A stretch of 49,070 nucleotides of DNA from Nitrospinota bacterium. Lineage in GTDB: Bacteria > UBA8248. The stretch is from assembly GCA_009839615.1 (NCBI GenBank), contig VXPH01000280.1, positions 1 through 49,070 of the forward strand. The letters run 5' to 3'. This document shows positions 1 to 7,579 of this stretch, piece after piece. The notes under the pieces were generated by a model. The model saw nothing but the letters and a program-made list of their open reading frames with translations. It did no database searches and was not told where the DNA came from. A program made the translations under genes and the position numbers. Positions within the stretch are counted from its first letter, which is position 1. The number at the start of each line of letters is the position of its first letter.

Positions 1-265
1 GCCCAGCCCAACCCCCCCCCCCCCACGCGCCCTCGGGGGGGCGGTTTTCCAGTCGAGAGGGACGTCCCCTTTACCCTTCCCAAAGGAGTCTTTTTCAACA
101 ACTCCTTGAGTGGAGTGAACTTCAAAAGGGTGCGCGCACCCCGAAATCACATGCCGGGACTTTTTCAACAACTCCAAAGCGGGGGGTGTTTTGCCCCCAA
201 ATGTTTTAAGATGCGCGCGTCAATCTTTTTTCTCTTCAAATCATCGACCTGGAAGGACGATTCAG
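1..265. other. Gene-free window start with short repeats
   Basis: No gene is supported here. The stretch holds a run of 13 C (12-24), and the 15-base word TTTTTCAACAACTCC twice (91-105 and 161-175, 70 bases apart). The same word, slightly changed and on the other strand, recurs around 10813 and 11045, so this may be the remnant of a small repeat family. A GGAAGG ribosome-binding site at 251-256 belongs to the gene starting at 266. Confidence 0.5.
91..175. repeat. Pair of 15-base direct repeats
   Basis: TTTTTCAACAACTCC occurs exactly at 91-105 and 161-175. Its reverse complement, GGAGTTGTTGAAAAA, resembles the terminal repeat GGGGTTGTTGGAAAA of the element at 10813 (13 of 15 bases). No coding function is seen. 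It is probably an intergenic repeat fragment. Confidence 0.5.
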
Positions 266-1990
266 ATGGCGGGGAACATCGCGGAAGAACGCCACGAGAC
301 CGACGTGTTGATCGTGGGCGGGGGCGCGGCGGGCACGATGGCCGCCTTCGAGTGCGCGCAGGCGGGCGTGAGCGTCATCCAGGCCACCAAGGGCAGGGCA
401 ACCAGCGGTACGACGACAGTGGCGCGTGGCGGATTCGCGGCGGCGATGGCGCCGGGCGACAGCCCCGAGCTTCATCTGCAGGAAATCCTCAAGTACGGCG
501 GTGAACTCATCGACCCCGAACTGGCGAGAACCTGGGTGTACGACATCATCGACGTGGTGCATGACCTGCGCGAGTGGGGTGCGGAGTTCATCACGGACGA
601 TAAGGGTGACCTCGACCTCAAGATGTTCCCGAGCCACACCTATCCCCGCGCCCTGCACCATCACGACACCACCGGCAACATGGTCACCAAGGTGCTCTCG
701 AAGCGTCTCCGGGGCGACGCGCGCATCGGCCAGCATCCCCATGTGGCCATCGTGGACCTCATCACCGAAGATGGTCGCGTCATCGGCGCATGGGGGGTGG
801 ATTACTCGCGCGGCTGCCTCATGGTCTACGCCGCGCGCGAGGTGATTCTCGCCACGGGCGGCGGGAGCGGCCTTTTCTACGTGAACGACAACCCGCCGCA
901 GGTGACGGGCGACGGCTACGTGCTGGGTTTCCGGGCGGGCGCCTCTCTGCTCGGGGTCGAGATGATCGACTTTCAGGCCATGTGCTGCGCGCCCGAGGAG
1001 CTTTTCGGCTTCGCGCCCCATCCCACCGGCTTCATCAACGCGGGCGCCATATTCCTGAACCAGGAGGGCGAGGCGTTCCTGAAGCGCTATTTCCCCGACA
1101 CGGCGGAGAAGAGCACGCGCAGCGAGGTCATCCTCGCCATGGCGAAGGAGATTCACGCAGGAAGAGCGGGCCTCACGGGCGGCATCTACATGGACGCCAC
1201 CCGGGTCCCCATGGAGACCATCCAGAGACAGATTCCCCACGTGTACAAGACGTGCCTCTCGCGCGGCATCGACATCACGAAGACGCCGCTGGAGGTGGCT
1301 CCGGGGAGCCACACCTGGCTCGGTGGGCTTGAGATCGACGTCAATGGAAAAACGCTCGTGCCGGGCCTTTGGGCCGCGGGCGAGACGGGGGGCGGCATCC
1401 ACGGCGGCAACCGCATCGGCGGCTCCGCACTTTCAGCCTCATTGGTCTACGGGAGGCGGGCCGGGAAGGCGGTCTCGGCGCAGGTAAAAGCGAGTGGACA
1501 GGACGCGCCTGCGGTTTTCGGCGGCATTCCCGAGGCGGAGCGCGCCTGGCTGGAAGCGCTCATCGAGCGCGAAGAGGGACCTTTGCAGAAGGACGTGCGG
1601 ATGCGCTGCAGGATGCTCGCGCACGAGAAACTCGGCCCCATCCGGGACGCCGGGGGCTGCCGGGACGCGCTGGATGAATATGCGCGCATCGAGAATGAGG
1701 ACATCCGCCACATGCGCCTCGATGACGGCGCGCGCACGTCGGAGAAAACGAAAGGCCAGGAACTCGAAAGCGCGCTCTCGGTCCGGAACCTCGCGCTTCT
1801 GGGAAAGCTCCTCGCCACCGCCGCGCTGAACAGAAAAGAGAGCCGGGGGGCGCATTTCCGGCTGGATTATCCCGAGACGGACGAAGCGGACTGCAGTTTC
1901 GTCACGCGCCTCACGCTCGGAGCAGACGGCGGGATTGCGTTCGATAAGGATTCGCTCAAGACATATACGCCCGCAGCGGCCCGGGAATAG
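266..1990 (+). CDS. FAD-dependent oxidoreductase, SdhA/FrdA-like flavoprotein
   Basis: Predicted 574-residue cytoplasmic flavoprotein of the succinate dehydrogenase/fumarate reductase family. The FAD-binding GGGAAG lies at residues 18-23. A conserved C-terminal part of the FAD domain, containing AAGETGGGIHGGNRIGG, sits near residues 370-385, followed by a helical C-terminal domain. The ATG at 266 is chosen because GGAAGG lies about nine bases upstream and the family homology starts there. Around HPTG the protein lacks the canonical RGEGG stretch that carries the catalytic Arg of true fumarate reductases. No iron-sulfur or membrane subunit lies nearby. A soluble oxidoreductase acting on an unknown substrate is therefore more likely than respiratory SdhA. 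It leads an operon with a beta-hydroxyacid dehydrogenase 27 bases downstream. Confidence 0.85.
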   Translation: MAGNIAEERHETDVLIVGGGAAGTMAAFECAQAGVSVIQATKGRATSGTTTVARGGFAAAMAPGDSPELHLQEILKYGGELIDPELARTWVYDIIDVVHDLREWGAEFITDDKGDLDLKMFPSHTYPRALHHHDTTGNMVTKVLSKRLRGDARIGQHPHVAIVDLITEDGRVIGAWGVDYSRGCLMVYAAREVILATGGGSGLFYVNDNPPQVTGDGYVLGFRAGASLLGVEMIDFQAMCCAPEELFGFAPHPTGFINAGAIFLNQEGEAFLKRYFPDTAEKSTRSEVILAMAKEIHAGRAGLTGGIYMDATRVPMETIQRQIPHVYKTCLSRGIDITKTPLEVAPGSHTWLGGLEIDVNGKTLVPGLWAAGETGGGIHGGNRIGGSALSASLVYGRRAGKAVSAQVKASGQDAPAVFGGIPEAERAWLEALIEREEGPLQKDVRMRCRMLAHEKLGPIRDAGGCRDALDEYARIENEDIRHMRLDDGARTSEKTKGQELESALSVRNLALLGKLLATAALNRKESRGAHFRLDYPETDEADCSFVTRLTLGADGGIAFDKDSLKTYTPAAARE

Positions 1991-2017
1991 ACGCGGGTAG
2001 AGGAGAGGAACCAGGAT

Positions 2018-2908
2018 ATGGCGCAGGTGAAAGTTGGGGTGGTCGGTTTGGGGAACATGGGGCGCGGCGTCGCAGGCAATCTGCACAAGGCGAAAATCCC
2101 CTTGATGGTCTGGGACGTGATGCCCGAGGCGAGAGAACCCTGGGAGAGAAAGCGGGGCGTGGAGGTTCTCGAACCGGGCGAGATGGCGGGCCAGGCGGGC
2201 ATCATCATCTTCGTGGTCCCCGGATCGCCGGAAATCGAAGAAGCGCTCAAGGGAAGGGGGGGCGTTCTGGCGAACGCGCGCAAGAACCTGGTGCTCTATG
2301 ATTTCACGAGTTCGGACCCCGCCGTGAGCCGAAAGATCGCCCGCCGTGCGAAGGCGAAGGGAGTGGCCTTTCTCGACGCCGGCATGAGCGGCGGGGCGAC
2401 GGGCGCGGCCGCGGGCACGCTGACGCTCATGATAGGCGGGGACGAGCGGGCATACCGCCGCACGAAGCGCTTCTTGACCCCCATCGCGGACAACCTCTTC
2501 TATCTGGGCGAAAGCGGCGCGGGCCACGCCATGAAGCTGATCCACAACATGGTCTGCCACTCCATCTTCATGGCGACTTGCGAGGGGGGGAAGCTCGCCG
2601 AGCGGGTGGGGCTCAAGGTCGAGGACATGATCGAGGTGTTCAACGTCTCGAACGCGCGTAGCTACGCGAGCCAGTTCCGCTTCCCGAATCATATATTGTC
2701 GGAAAAATGGGACGGTAAATCACGCGTCTACAACATGATCAAGGACGTCGGCATGGCCGTGAACATGGGGAAGAAGCACCGGGCGCATACCGAGCACGGC
2801 GAAGCCACGCTCGGGTTTCTGGAAAAAGCCGTCAAGCGCGGGATGATCGAAAAAGATTTCACGTTGTTGTATCGTGATTACGAGAAGATCGTGAAGACGC
2901 GCTTGTAG
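2018..2908 (+). CDS. NAD(P)-dependent beta-hydroxyacid dehydrogenase (HIBADH family)
   Basis: 296 residues, the usual length for 3-hydroxyisobutyrate/tartronate-semialdehyde reductase-type enzymes, which oxidise a beta-hydroxy acid with NAD(P). The Rossmann motif GLGNMG starts near residue 10. The substrate-binding signature DAGMSGG is near residue 125, and the catalytic-lysine segment GHAMKLIHN near residue 170. AGGAGAGGA sits about eight bases before the ATG. It follows the FAD oxidoreductase and precedes the UbiX-like gene in the same direction, so it is probably in the same catabolic operon. A paralogue lies at 28774. Exact substrate not assigned. Confidence 0.9.
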   Translation: MAQVKVGVVGLGNMGRGVAGNLHKAKIPLMVWDVMPEAREPWERKRGVEVLEPGEMAGQAGIIIFVVPGSPEIEEALKGRGGVLANARKNLVLYDFTSSDPAVSRKIARRAKAKGVAFLDAGMSGGATGAAAGTLTLMIGGDERAYRRTKRFLTPIADNLFYLGESGAGHAMKLIHNMVCHSIFMATCEGGKLAERVGLKVEDMIEVFNVSNARSYASQFRFPNHILSEKWDGKSRVYNMIKDVGMAVNMGKKHRAHTEHGEATLGFLEKAVKRGMIEKDFTLLYRDYEKIVKTRL

Positions 2909-2933
2909 GTTCGCTTATAACTGGAGCTATCCG

Positions 2934-3548
2934 ATGAAACTGGTGGTGGGCGTAACTGGCGCTTCCGGCTCGATATACGGCGTACGCTTGATGGAGGTGT
3001 TGCACGACGCGTATCCCGAAGTGGAGACCCACCTCGTCGTCTCCAAGGCGGGCATCCGCGTCCTGACCTACGAGACGGACGTGGACCTCGCAAAGCTCTC
3101 ATCGTGGGCGAGCGTGGTTCATCCCGAGAGCGACATCGGCGCGCGGCCCGCGAGCGGGAGCGCGGGATTCGACGCGATGGTAATCGCGCCTTGCTCGCTC
3201 AAGACGCTCGGTCTGATAGCTACCGGCACGGGCGATAACCTCATCTGCCGCGCGGCGGACGTGATGCTCAAGGAGCAGAAAAAACTCGTTCTCCTGCCGC
3301 GCGAGATGCCGCTCTCGGCGATTCACCTGGAAAACATGCACAAACTCGCCCTGATGGGGGTTTTCATATTGCCTGCGTCGCCGGGGTTCTATTTCAAGCC
3401 ACAGACGATGGAAGATCTGATCGATCACGTGGTGGGCAAGACGCTCACCTGCCTGGGGCTGGAACAGAACCTCTTCGAGCGCTGGCGGGGCCAGCACCCC
3501 GAGCGCAAGAGCCTCGCGGCGCGCCAGGATGGGGAGATGAACGGATGA
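2934..3548 (+). CDS. ubiX: UbiX/Pad1-like flavin prenyltransferase
   Basis: 204-residue flavoprotein of the UbiX/Pad1 family. The family attaches a dimethylallyl group to FMN to make prenylated FMN, the cofactor of UbiD-type (de)carboxylases. The N-terminus VGVTGASGSIYG is the family's FMN-binding loop. APCSLKTLG (near residue 85) and REMPLSAIHLENM (near 123) are further conserved sites. GGAG precedes the ATG. No UbiD is in the window, so its client enzyme must be elsewhere, or the gene serves this operon in another way. The stop overlaps the next start (ATGA), implying translational coupling. Confidence 0.88.
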   Translation: MKLVVGVTGASGSIYGVRLMEVLHDAYPEVETHLVVSKAGIRVLTYETDVDLAKLSSWASVVHPESDIGARPASGSAGFDAMVIAPCSLKTLGLIATGTGDNLICRAADVMLKEQKKLVLLPREMPLSAIHLENMHKLALMGVFILPASPGFYFKPQTMEDLIDHVVGKTLTCLGLEQNLFERWRGQHPERKSLAARQDGEMNG

Positions 3549-3739
3549 GCAAAAAAACGGAGATCGCCGCGCAACTCGTGAAGACGGGGCGGGATGTCTT
3601 CGGCCTTGAGGATGAGGAGCGGGTTGCCGGGTATGCCGATGAGGTGGCGGAGATGATGCAGACGCTCTCGTCCGCCTCGATCGAGAAAACGCAAGAGCCT
3701 TTTCCCCCGCTTTTCGACGCTTCCCGAGAAGAAAAGTAA
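3545..3739 (+). CDS. Small protein, possibly GatC/AtzG-like amidase subunit
   Basis: 64 residues, starting inside the stop of the UbiX-like gene (ATGA overlap). Two predicted helices are followed by a proline-containing tail, EKTQEPFPPLF. The size, acidic helix and tail resemble the small GatC/AtzG-type subunits that pair with amidases, and an amidase gene lies 1.8 kb downstream in the same operon. This assignment is inferred from pattern only. It could equally be an uncharacterised FdrA partner. It ends one base before the FdrA-like start. Confidence 0.6.
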   Translation: MSKKTEIAAQLVKTGRDVFGLEDEERVAGYADEVAEMMQTLSSASIEKTQEPFPPLFDASREEK

Positions 3740-3740
3740 A

Positions 3741-5240
3741 TTGCCGCTCGCCAGGGCCGTACTGCCTTCGTTTTATCAGGATTCCGTGAAACTCATGCGC
3801 CTGGCGCGCGAGATCGGCGAGAAGAAGGGCGTCTCGGAAGTGGCGGCGCTCATGGGCACGCCCGCGAATCATGAAATCATGCTTCAGGCCGGGCTGGCGG
3901 AAGATGGCGAGGCCTACGCCGGGTCGAACGATCTGGTGCTGGCCGTGGAGGCGGACACGCAAGAACTCGCGTATGAGGCGATTGAGGAGGCGAAGGCCTT
4001 TCTCACGCAAACGCGAGTCGCTGGCGTCGGCGCGAGCGATTTTTTGCCATCGGGCCTCGCGGGAGCGCTCGCTGGGGCGCCCGAATCCAACCTCGCGATG
4101 ATCTCCGTACCCGGCGCCTACGCCGCAAAAGAGGCCATGGACGCCCTGCGGAGCGGGCTTCACGTGTTTTTGTTCAGTGACAACGTGGCGGTGGATGATG
4201 AGGTGGCGCTCAAGCGGGAGGCCATAGAGCGCGATTTGCTCCTGATGGGTCCCGACTGCGGAACGGCGTACATCGCGGGCGCGGGTCTCGGTTTCACCAA
4301 CGCCGTGAAGCCGGGGAGGGTGGGCTGCATCGCCGCCTCGGGCACCGGCCTTCAAGCGGTGGTCTCTCAACTCGACGCCCTGGGCGAGGGAATTTCGCAT
4401 GGTATCGGCGTGGGCGGGCGCGATTTGTCCGCAGAAGTGGGCGGGCTGATGACGCTGCACGCGCTCGATTTCCTGTCGAGTGATCCGGAAACGGAAATCG
4501 TGCTTCTCATATCCAAGCCGCCGGACGCGGAGGTGCTGCCTGGAATCGAAGAGGCGCTCGAAAACTTCGACAAGCCGCACGTCGTGTGTTTTCTCGGCGC
4601 GGAAAACCCGGATTGGGCGGAGACTCTGGAAGATGCGGGCCACGCCGTGGCGACGGTTTTGAAAGGGGAAAGCTACGAGCCTGAAAATTTCTTCGCCCAG
4701 GCGGGGCTGAAGGAGAGAGTCGCTTCCCTAAGGATGGAGGAGGAAACAGCGGGTGAGGGGATTCTCGGGCTTTTCTCCGGCGGCACGCTCGCCCATGAGA
4801 GCCGCCTCATTCTGGAGGGATTACTCGGTGAAGTGTCCTGGAACGAGGCGGCGGGCCGCCACCGGATTCTCGACCTGGGCGATGACCGCTATACGGTGGG
4901 GAAACCACATCCCATGATCGATCCCGAGTCCCGCGCGGAGATGCTCTCGCAGGCGGCGATGGATGAGAACTTGGGCGTCGTCTTGTTCGACCTGATGCTG
5001 GGCAGAGCGAGTGCTCAGGACCCCGCGGGTCCTCTGGCGCGGGCGATAAAAGAGGCGAGAGGCAAGGGGAGGAGTCCACACTTCGTCGCCTCGGTCGTGG
5101 GCACAGCGGACGACCCGCAGGATGTGGACGAGCAGGTGCGGATTCTTGAGGATGCGGGCGTCGTGGTCCTGCCCTCCAACACGCAAGCGGCGCGCTTCGC
5201 CGCGGCGCTGGTGAAGCCGGAACTGCTCGAGGATGTATGA
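3741..5240 (+). CDS. fdrA: FdrA-like acyl-CoA synthetase-family protein
   Basis: 499 residues of the FdrA family. These proteins are related to succinyl-CoA synthetase, and enterobacterial FdrA takes part in oxamate carbamoyltransferase activity of allantoin breakdown. Family segments seen are VAALMGTPAN (near 35), GPDCGTAY (near 170), a glycine-rich AASGTGLQAVVSQ (near 196) and GKPHPMIDP (near 390). The start is TTG one base after the preceding stop. The product is shorter than the roughly 550 residues usual for FdrA. The missing C-terminal part seems to be encoded immediately downstream in the same frame, after a TGA (see 5244-5417). Carbamoyl or acyl transfer is therefore likely, but the substrate is unknown. 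Confidence 0.8.
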   Translation: MPLARAVLPSFYQDSVKLMRLAREIGEKKGVSEVAALMGTPANHEIMLQAGLAEDGEAYAGSNDLVLAVEADTQELAYEAIEEAKAFLTQTRVAGVGASDFLPSGLAGALAGAPESNLAMISVPGAYAAKEAMDALRSGLHVFLFSDNVAVDDEVALKREAIERDLLLMGPDCGTAYIAGAGLGFTNAVKPGRVGCIAASGTGLQAVVSQLDALGEGISHGIGVGGRDLSAEVGGLMTLHALDFLSSDPETEIVLLISKPPDAEVLPGIEEALENFDKPHVVCFLGAENPDWAETLEDAGHAVATVLKGESYEPENFFAQAGLKERVASLRMEEETAGEGILGLFSGGTLAHESRLILEGLLGEVSWNEAAGRHRILDLGDDRYTVGKPHPMIDPESRAEMLSQAAMDENLGVVLFDLMLGRASAQDPAGPLARAIKEARGKGRSPHFVASVVGTADDPQDVDEQVRILEDAGVVVLPSNTQAARFAAALVKPELLEDV

Positions 5241-5243
5241 GCC

Positions 5244-5417
5244 ATGAAAGACCTGCGCCGGAAGCCGCTACGGGTCGTGAATCTGGGGCTCGAGATATTC
5301 GCGGATGAGTTGAAAACCCAGAACGTGCCCGTGACGCACGTGCGCTGGCGGCCGCCGGCGGGGGGAAAACCCCATCTGCTCGAAATACTGGAAAAACTCG
5401 AAGAACTCGATAGATGA
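5244..5417 (+). CDS. 57-residue FdrA C-terminal-like protein, split by TGA
   Basis: Short open frame beginning with ATG three bases after the FdrA stop and in the same reading frame, so only TGA-GCC separates the two. The product has a compact alpha/beta look, with VVNLGLEIFADEL followed by HVRWRPPAGG and a final helix. I recognise this as the tail usually attached to longer FdrA proteins, and 499 plus 57 residues gives the expected family length. It may be a genuine separate subunit translated by coupling, the product of readthrough, or the debris of a nonsense mutation. Confidence 0.6.
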   Translation: MKDLRRKPLRVVNLGLEIFADELKTQNVPVTHVRWRPPAGGKPHLLEILEKLEELDR

Positions 5418-5453
5418 ATCATGGCGGGCAATACATCAGCATGGGAGTGAAAA

Positions 5454-5513
5454 ATGAGTGAGCCTTGGCGTTTGAGCCTTTCGGATGGGCTGAGATGAAT
5501 CGGGGAAGGCGGC
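5454..5513 (+). other. Detached amidase N-terminus ending in in-frame TGA
   Basis: ATG at 5454, with GGGAG six bases upstream, opens a frame encoding MSEPWRLSLSDGLR. The frame then meets TGA at 5496-5498 and continues as IGEGG directly into the amidase at 5514. Amidase-family proteins commonly begin with such a stretch (xxWRLS...LR...G.LSA.E). The TGA therefore looks like a nonsense change, for example from CGA, in the original gene rather than an intergenic gap. Confidence 0.6.
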
Positions 5514-6818
5514 TTGTCCGCTACGGAATGGACGCGCTCTTTGCTGGATCGAATCGACGCGCTCGAAGATAAAATCCTGGCGTGGGCGCACGTGGACGGG
5601 GAGGGTGCGCTCGCAGAAGCCGGAGCGATTGACGGGCGACTCGCTGAAGGGAATGAAAGCGGTCCACTCGCAGGGGGAGCCATCGGCTACAAGGACATCG
5701 TGGACGTCGCCGGTCTGCCGCGCGAGGCGAACTCGCCCTTGCTGAAAGGTGAAATAGCGGATGGGGACGCCACCGTCACGACGCGCCTGAAAGATGCGGG
5801 TGCGATCTGCCTCGGCAAGACGGTCACCACGCAGTTCGCCACCTCCGATCCCTCGCAAACGCGGAATCCGTGGAACCTGAAACACAGCCCCGGCGGTTCC
5901 AGCAGCGGCTCCGCAGCCGCCGTGGCCGTTGGGATGGTGCCGGCGGCGCTCGGAAGCCAGACGGGCGGATCGACCCTGCGCCCTGCCGCGTTTTGCGGCG
6001 TGGTGGGCCTGAAACCCACCTATGGGCGGATCCCGAGGAGCGGGCTGATCTCGGTGTCCTGGAATCTGGATCACGTGGGCGTCATCACCAGGAATACCGA
6101 GGATGCGGCGCGCGTGCTCACGGCCGTCGCGGGAGCGGACGGAATCGACGCGCAGGCACCCGACGTCGCCGTGCCCGATTACGCCGAAGCCTCCGCACCC
6201 ATGAAGCCGGAACGCGCATGTTTCTGGAAAGAGGATCTCCTCCCGCACGCGAGCGAAGAAGTGGCCGAACGCATCGAGGAGTGCGTCGCGGGTCTGAGGG
6301 CCAAGGGAGTGGACGTGGAGGAGGCGAGGCTGCCCGTGGACGTGGAGGAGATGCACGCGGCGCACCGCATCATCATGCGCGTCGAAGCGGCCGCCTATCA
6401 CGATAAGATGTTCCTGGAGAATCAGGACGCCTATGCTTCCCATATCCGGAAAAACATCTCCACGGGTCTTATGACGCCGGCGATTCATTACGTGAACGCC
6501 CTGCGTTTCCGCGCCCGCTTCATTCAGCGGATGGCGGATTACTTCCGGAACTTCGATCTCGTCATCCTGCCCTCCCATGTGGAGCGTCCTCCCGTCGCCG
6601 AAAAATCCACCGGAAACGCTTTGTTCAACGAACCCTTCACGCAGATCGGGTTTCCGGCCATCTCTCTTCCGGTGGGCCGGGGGGATGAGAATCTGCCCAT
6701 CGGGATTCAACTGGGCGGGCGCCGCTTCGGGGAGGCCGCGCTTCTCTCCGCCGCCCGCTGGTGCGAGGTGGAACTGGGCTGGGTCGCGGAGTTTCCCGAT
6801 GTTGAATCGGGGGATTGA
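5514..6818 (+). CDS. Amidase signature family hydrolase
   Basis: 434 residues from a TTG start that has GGGAAGG about six bases upstream. Amidase-signature enzymes hydrolyse C-N amide bonds with a Ser-cisSer-Lys triad. Lys60 lies in GYKD, the serine loop GGSSSGS is at 127-133, and the nucleophile is Ser153 in QTGGSTLRPA. All are present, so the core is intact. The natural N-terminus is probably the stretch from 5454, lost behind an in-frame TGA. Internal initiation at 5514 would give a product missing about 20 residues. Its operon partners, the GatC/AtzG-like small protein and FdrA-like protein, suggest action on a ureide, carbamoyl or amide substrate. Exact substrate unknown. Confidence 0.85.
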   Translation: MSATEWTRSLLDRIDALEDKILAWAHVDGEGALAEAGAIDGRLAEGNESGPLAGGAIGYKDIVDVAGLPREANSPLLKGEIADGDATVTTRLKDAGAICLGKTVTTQFATSDPSQTRNPWNLKHSPGGSSSGSAAAVAVGMVPAALGSQTGGSTLRPAAFCGVVGLKPTYGRIPRSGLISVSWNLDHVGVITRNTEDAARVLTAVAGADGIDAQAPDVAVPDYAEASAPMKPERACFWKEDLLPHASEEVAERIEECVAGLRAKGVDVEEARLPVDVEEMHAAHRIIMRVEAAAYHDKMFLENQDAYASHIRKNISTGLMTPAIHYVNALRFRARFIQRMADYFRNFDLVILPSHVERPPVAEKSTGNALFNEPFTQIGFPAISLPVGRGDENLPIGIQLGGRRFGEAALLSAARWCEVELGWVAEFPDVESGD

Positions 6819-7014
6819 CGCCGTTTCAGGCATATGCTCGCCCGGTTCAATTTCCGGCCCCGGACTGTGAGGTTTCTTGCTTTTTGCCCTGCGGTATGGT
6901 TTAAGATTTTGTAATTCAGTTATTTTAATTCAAGAGGTGGTTGCGGGGCCGAGAAGGCGGGACTATTCCATTTATTTTCCCTCCAACGCCTCTGCCGATG
7001 GTGAACCGGGTTTT

Positions 7015-7503
7015 ATGTTCAAAACGACGAAAATCGGGCACGTTGGATTCTGGACCAAAGACCTGGACCGGATGGAGGATTTCTACACCCGGGTGATGGG
7101 TTTCCAGGTAACGAGCAGAAGCGGGCCGGGCGCGAAAGTACCGGGAGGGGCTTCTGTCTTTTTGAGATGCGATGTCACCCATCATGAGGTCGTCTTCTTC
7201 CAGGCACAGGAGGATGCCTCGGGGCTGTATCCCGAATCGGGCAATTCCATGGCGGAGGCCAAGCCCGGGTTTCAGCATCTGGCTTTCGAGGTGCAGAGCC
7301 GGGGCGAGTGGCTCAAGGCGCTTCGGCACGTGAAGGAATGCGGCGTCAAGATCGAATACGGCCCCCTGGTCCATGGCCCCGAGGGAGACGGGTTTGAACA
7401 GGGAAGCGGGAACCGCGCCTTTTATTTCTGCGACCCGGATGGAAACTACATCGAACTCTATTGCGATATCGACACGTTTCGTGAAGAAGAGGAGCGTTCC
7501 TGA
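7015..7503 (+). CDS. VOC/glyoxalase-fold metalloprotein
   Basis: 162 residues, two betaalphabetabetabeta modules of the vicinal-oxygen-chelate family. The 2-His-1-Glu metal triad typical of extradiol dioxygenases and glyoxalases is visible as His9, His88 and Glu147, the last in DPDGNYIELY. The ATG at 7015 is preferred because homology starts directly there. An in-frame upstream start at 6877 would add 46 residues unlike the family. No strong ribosome-binding site is seen. The AT-rich stretch 6877-6936 upstream has weak promoter-like boxes. It precedes the TRAP transporter. The reaction is not assignable from sequence alone. Confidence 0.8.
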   Translation: MFKTTKIGHVGFWTKDLDRMEDFYTRVMGFQVTSRSGPGAKVPGGASVFLRCDVTHHEVVFFQAQEDASGLYPESGNSMAEAKPGFQHLAFEVQSRGEWLKALRHVKECGVKIEYGPLVHGPEGDGFEQGSGNRAFYFCDPDGNYIELYCDIDTFREEEERS

Positions 7504-7579
7504 TTCTCGTTTTTGGGCAAGCACTCCGGGAATCGTTTTATTTCGTGGCATCACACTATTCACCAAGGAGGAGAAACAG

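Noticed and set aside
1439-2692. 417-residue minus-strand open frame over the flavoprotein and dehydrogenase genes
   Set aside because: Overlaps two strong genes on the plus strand; no domain pattern.
3099-4643. 514-residue open frame antisense to UbiX and FdrA genes
   Set aside because: Arg/His-rich composition typical of frame shadows; no family similarity and two recognised genes on the other strand.
5496-5498. Selenocysteine at the amidase TGA
   Set aside because: No hairpin with G at the loop start at the proper distance follows and the site is not catalytic; a nonsense change or error is simpler.
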